Below are positions 9,619 through 12,574 of a stretch of DNA of 12,574 nt, in pieces. Under the pieces are notes generated by a model. That model saw nothing but the letters and a program-made list of their open reading frames with translations, ran no database searches and was not told the DNA's origin. Numbering within the stretch: position 1 is the stretch's first letter; each line of letters opens with the position of its first letter. Both the position numbers and the translations under genes were made by a program. Location: NCBI GenBank assembly GCA_002179805.1, contig NAVB01002874.1, positions 1 to 12,574 on the forward strand. The letters run 5' to 3'. This DNA comes from Acanthamoeba lenticulata (taxonomy: Eukaryota > Discosea > Longamoebia > Acanthamoebidae).

Positions 9619-9641
9619 CCTCGGTGACGTAATCACCGAGG
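9619..9641. promoter_or_regulatory. Hairpin/inverted repeat with a CRE/ATF-like core upstream of the kinase
   Basis: CCTCGGTGA at 9619-9627 is perfectly mirrored by TCACCGAGG at 9633-9641 around the 5-nt spacer CGTAA. The left arm plus spacer forms TGACGTAA, a CRE/ATF-type bZIP site. It lies 106 bp upstream of the kinase ATG, in the promoter or 5' leader. It could act as a dimeric factor site in DNA or as a stable hairpin in the leader RNA. Confidence 0.45.
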
Positions 9642-9793
9642 AAGAGCACCTTGATAGTCCCACCCAGTGGAACAAGGAAGAAACTATCGCCCCTCACCAC
9701 TCCAAAGAAGGGTTTTTGTAGATAAGGCAACTCTCAGGTGGCACCTGTCGCGTGTCGATGAGGCCACTATAAATAAACATGGCCTAAAACAGA

Positions 9794-9801
9794 TTTTTAT
9801 A
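9794..9801 (-). promoter_or_regulatory. TATA-like box facing the kinase gene
   Basis: On the minus strand this reads TATAAAAA, 281 bp before the kinase ATG. A second AT-rich site, TATAAATA on the plus strand (9768-9775), lies close by and points the other way, toward the tRNA-like segment. Either could be a core promoter. This is motif evidence only. Confidence 0.35.
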
Positions 9802-9811
9802 ACACAACATG

Positions 9812-9890
9812 AGAGCGTCGCCTGGTGGTCAGTGCGCTTGTCTCGTAAGAGATGTGCGGCTGACTGCCTTCTTTTGACCCCGCCTCCCGG
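9812..9890 (+). other. Degenerate tRNA-like segment (tRNA-Thr CGT-like), possibly a tRNA-derived relic
   Basis: GCGCTTGTCTCGTAAGAGAT (9834-9853) resembles the anticodon region of a tRNA-Thr with anticodon CGT. TGGTGGTCAGTG (9823-9834) recalls an A box, and TTTTGACCCCGCC (9872-9884) recalls the 3' half of a T arm. The arms do not pair in cloverleaf form: the anticodon stem is mispaired, the T arm has extra bases, and no acceptor partner follows. It is not an intact tRNA. A TATA-like box lies 37-44 bp before it, and a T6 run (10091-10096) could end a pol III transcript. It could be a decayed tRNA, a SINE head or chance. Confidence 0.2.
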
Positions 9891-9893
9891 ACT

Positions 9894-9907
9894 TTGCTGC
9901 GCAGCAA
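9894..9907. repeat. 14-bp perfect palindrome
   Basis: TTGCTGCGCAGCAA reads the same on both strands. It lies just after the tRNA-like segment in the divergent intergenic region. No function is evident. A dimer-binding site or chance are both possible. Confidence 0.5.
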
Positions 9908-9913
9908 CGCGGA

Positions 9914-10337
9914 GCCCACGGGGTGGCCCGCCGCAGCTCGGCCAGTTCTGGAGGCTGATGGACTCTGGCAGTAAGGAGCAGGTGGCCACGCTCGGACGTT
10001 GAGTGCTCGTTTGGCAAGCGCCAGATCGTCCTCTCCCTCGGCCGCACGTCCAGCCCTGGCTCTGCAACATTCCTTCGCAACGAGAGTCAGTTTTTTAGCT
10101 CGTGCTCCTCTGCCGCAAGGGTAAATACACAGGGTGCTTTGGCCAACCGCAAACATTAACATTTTAAGCATAAATGTGCTTAACTGAATGCAAACTCCGG
10201 ACTGGCCGGTTGCTTGGCCCAAACGCGGGACCCCTTGTTCGCCTTCCGGCAGTTTATTGTTGTTTTAAAACGTGGCCGACAAACAGGCGTGTGAAGGCGG
10301 AACTGTCCCGTAGGCGTTCTGGTACAAGCACAAAGAG
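9914..10337. other. Remainder of the 824-bp divergent intergenic region
   Basis: This stretch runs up to the start of the EGF-repeat gene. It is GC-rich up to about 10080 and AT-richer after that. Frames are open on both strands, but they show no recognisable domain, no membrane or signal segment and no compatible splice partners, so I call no gene. It holds a T6 run at 10091-10096 and a TTTTAAAA at 10263-10270, 68 bp before the next ATG, which may be a weak core-promoter element. I see nothing else. Confidence 0.4.
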
Positions 10338-12483
10338 ATGCGACTGCCGTGGCGATTGTTGGGTCTTTTTGCCCTTTTCATCACAGCTGCTTTCTCTCTC
10401 GCACAGGGTAACGCTTTCTTGTTCGTTCTTTTTTTCTTATTCTTAATTTTATTTTTCATGCGAACGTTTTTTGTATCTGCCAGGTAAGGTCACGGTAGAG
10501 TGGGCCGAGCCGGTGGATGGGTTCTGGTGGGACCCACTTCGCTGGCGCGACTCCACGACCGGCGCCCCGCGGGTGCCCACCGCGGACGATGAGGTTTTGA
10601 TTGCCTCTATCGCCGGCACCACCTTCAGTGTCTTCCTTGACGTGCGAGTTCCTTCAACTTCTTCCTTTTCTTCTGGTGGTGGAGATTAAGATTCGTCTCA
10701 ACGAGCTTACGATTCACTGCAGCCACTCCAAACGGGACAAGCCGCAACCGTGCAAACACTCAGCGTAGGGTCACCGTCCTCGCAGTGCTGCGTCAACTCA
10801 AGTGCCTCAGGCGAGACGTCCTGCTGGGCGGCCCTCGTCCTACGAGGAGGTACGAAGAAATGCCTTTTCCGCCATCCTTCTGTCCATCTTCTGCACTAGA
10901 AGGCTCATCCAACACGACCACCATCATCAGCGACGCTCACGGTGAAGACGCTCTTCACGGTGTACCCGTTCGGCATGCTGCGCTTCACGGCGAGCCCACT
11001 CGCTCCGGCCAACGACACAGCGCAGGGCAGCACGCTGGTGTGCCCGTCGACCATGATCTATGGCTGGGCCCAGGGCAGCGTGAACGTGCAAGGCCACGTC
11101 AGCATCGAGTCTGGCGCTCAGGTCAGTCTTCTCCTTCTCGCGTCCCACGATTCCTGCAGGAATCGTGCTGACAACAAGGCCTGGGCCGTGGGCGTTGAAC
11201 AGGTGACGGTGGCCACGATCGCCCCGGACCAGACGCTGCGCTACACCTGGGGCAACTGGCTCATCGACGGCAATCTCACGATCAACCAGCCCAGCCAGTT
11301 CCTGCTGAATGGTGCGCCTGTTCTCGTCGACTGTTTGTGTTTGACTTTGGCTGACTGTCGACGATGATCGCCGACTCCAGCCAACGACGGGCCGATGCCG
11401 CAGATCAAGTCCACGACCTTGATCGTGCCTGTCTCTGCGAGGCGACGCGCCATTCCCTCCGGCTCGTGCACCTCTGGGGAGCCGAGCGGGATCATGCTCT
11501 ACGTCTACGATAACACGGACTTGCAGCTCCCGTCGTTCTTCCTCTACGACGCCTTTGTGGGCTCGTACGCCACCACCTCTTCCCAACAGGGAATGTTTGG
11601 AATGCATGTGGCCTGTCAGTGACCATGTGGCATGGACAGGACCGAGTCTTTTACGGCCTCCACGTCGGCGTGGCTCTCCTTTGGCCTGAACGACATCAAG
11701 GATCAGTGCCGCGTGATCTGCAGCAGCGATGACAACAATCCCTCGAGTGCGTCGTCCAATCTCTGCATGGTAGTGATGACGTCAGCACCAACTCACACAC
11801 AAACATCAACCAATCACAACGCGTTCAGCTCCGGGCTCGACGGGCCCAGTGTACACGTGTTCGGCGACGTCGTCACATTCGTTTGCCCTCCTGCTGAGCG
11901 GGTCGGAAGACGGCTCCTGCACTTGCGCCGCGGGCCGGACCGGCCCGACCTGTCAAGACTGTACGTCCGCCCACCCGTTCTTCTTCTTCTTCTTCTTCTT
12001 CTTCCTCTTCCTCCTCGTCCTTTTCTGAAGCTTCACCACTACTGGATTCACTCACCGCCACCCACCCGCAGACTACTGCCCCGGCTCGCCTGGTGCGCCT
12101 CCGCGCTCGGTTCCTCCCTCAAAGCCTGTCGTTGGCTCATCATCATGATGGGCCGCCGCGCGGGCTGGTTGGCTTTTGTTTGCAGAGTGCAGCGGCCGCG
12201 GGACGTGCAGCGACACGGGCACGCCTCACTGTGATTGCCCCGACGGCTGGACGGGCTACGCCTGCGAGATCCGTACGTTTGGCTATGCGCGCATCGTGGC
12301 GATTGCACCCGGATCTCATTTCGTGACACGAACGCGCGCGTGTGTTCACAACAGCGGACTGCCCGGGCGACCTGGATTGCAGCGGGAACGGCCTGTGCGT
12401 GAGCGACATGGCCGGCGTGGCGCCCTTCTGCCGATGCGACGCCAACTGGACCGGACCCGCCGGTCAGCCCAACGACTGCTCCG
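10338..12483 (+). CDS. Secreted or surface EGF-repeat protein with beta-rich N-terminal domain, first 11 exons, continues past the window
   Basis: Exons: 10338-10407, 10484-10641, 10723-10849, 10931-11121, 11203-11311, 11381-11564, 11640-11746, 11829-11960, 12072-12092, 12186-12272, 12355-12483, a frame of 438 codons so far. The next donor is at 12484. Residues 1-23 (MRLPWRLLGLFALFITAAFS plus a few) form a signal peptide. Residues 24-76 contain a W-rich opening and PTADDEVLIASIAGTTFSVF, followed by short beta-like repeats (TVQTLSVG, ATLTVKTLFTV, GSVNVQGHVSIESGAQVTV, GNLTINQPSQFLLN), like right-handed beta-helix cell-surface proteins. From about 346 there are EGF-like modules: CTCAAGRTGPTC, then CSGRGTC...CDCPDGWTGYAC (368-393), then CSGNGLC...CRCDANWTG (404-428). 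This architecture suggests an extracellular adhesion, recognition or matrix protein. A membrane anchor, if any, lies beyond the window. Exon 3 and exon 7 borders were chosen by phase and domain fit and are less certain. Confidence 0.82.
11146..11167. repeat. 22-bp perfect palindrome within an intron of the EGF-repeat gene
   Basis: CACGATTCCTG (11146-11156) is followed at once by its exact complement in reverse, CAGGAATCGTG (11157-11167). It lies in intron 11122-11202 and would form an 11-bp stem without a loop, or a cruciform in DNA. The palindrome contains a PstI-type CTGCAG core. Confidence 0.9.
11978..12004 (+). repeat. (TTC)9 tract in an intron of the EGF-repeat gene
   Basis: Nine TTC units sit in intron 11961-12071, followed by more C/T-rich sequence up to 12026. 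Similar tracts are found in introns of the minus-strand solenoid gene, so this is a shared intron style of the genome rather than a gene-specific element. Confidence 0.85.
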
Positions 12484-12574
12484 GTACTCTATAATTTCAA
12501 CTCCTTTTATTTTATTTTATTTTATTTTTATTCATAGTTTCATTTTTATATTATTAAAAAGTGGATCACTAATG
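12484..12574 (+). other. Intron of the EGF-repeat gene running off the window, with a (TTTTA)n repeat
   Basis: The donor GTACTC at 12484 follows the third EGF-like module in phase 1. The remaining bases are very AT-rich and include four TTTTA units at 12505-12524, ending in a longer T run to 12530. No acceptor with a continuing coding frame is visible before the end. Confidence 0.65.

Noticed and set aside
9667..10002. 111-codon plus-strand frame in the intergenic region
   Set aside because: It crosses the tRNA-like segment and TATA-like sites, has no recognisable domain or splice partners, and has unlikely composition.
9797..10222. 141-codon minus-strand frame upstream of the kinase
   Set aside because: It has no domain, no signal peptide, no continuity with the kinase frame, and overlaps the presumed promoter region.
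11614..11639. In-frame TGA at 11620 taken as the end of the EGF-repeat gene
   Set aside because: The same frame resumes with good coding quality after 11640. An intron of normal length (75 nt, donor GTACGC at 11565) removes the stop, and EGF modules follow.
11622..12234. Continuous frame reading through intron 11747-11828 and the first EGF exon
   Set aside because: In this frame the EGF cysteines disappear and the product becomes Arg/Leu/Pro-rich. Splicing at GTGCGT (11747) restores the cysteine-patterned frame.
1..12574. CRISPR array, insertion sequence, or bacterial operon
   Set aside because: There are no spaced direct repeats, no transposase or terminal repeats, and no ribosome-binding sites. 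Spliceosomal introns in all five genes show a eukaryotic nuclear locus.

Overview
The window looks like nuclear DNA of a free-living amoebozoan, most likely an Acanthamoeba-type genome. The evidence is GC-rich coding exons cut by many short GT-AG introns (mostly 60-110 nt), short AT-rich intergenic gaps, and a mix of a membrane-bound hybrid histidine kinase, an MFSD9-like transporter, a phytanoyl-CoA dioxygenase and a secreted EGF-repeat protein. The organism is inferred from style and gene content, not from a marker gene. Most long uninterrupted frames are not genes. I rebuilt the genes by joining exons with compatible phase, and every completed gene model closes in frame.

Layout, left to right. 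(1) 77-569, minus: the first two exons of a phytanoyl-CoA dioxygenase family gene that runs off the left edge. (2) 847-4804, minus: a 15-exon gene for a 918-residue, probably alpha-helical solenoid protein of unrecognised family, ending in an acidic tail. (3) 4805-5302: a divergent promoter region with an inverted pair of E2F-like sites and a TATA-like box. (4) 5303-6911, plus: a 4-exon, 467-residue major facilitator transporter resembling MFSD9. (5) 6912-7024: a very short AT-rich gap between convergent genes. (6) 7025-9513, minus: a 6-exon, 668-residue hybrid histidine kinase (multi-pass sensor, HisKA, HATPase, acidic linker, receiver). (7) 9514-10337: an 824-bp divergent intergenic region with a hairpin centred on a CRE/ATF-like site, TATA-like boxes and a degenerate tRNA-like segment followed by a T run. 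(8) 10338-12483, plus: the first 11 exons of a secreted protein with a beta-rich N-terminal part and EGF-like repeats, continuing past the right edge.

The genes do not form an operon or an obvious pathway. The kinase and the secreted EGF protein share a divergent promoter region, as do the solenoid gene and the transporter, so co-regulation within each pair is possible but unproven. The most notable points are the unidentified solenoid protein, the recurrent GTRCG 5' splice-site style, a 21-nt in-frame GT...AG segment that could be a micro-intron or its relic, a 21-nt microexon whose skipping creates a stop, a 22-bp perfect palindrome inside an intron that is open in frame, and the CRE-like hairpin upstream of the kinase.
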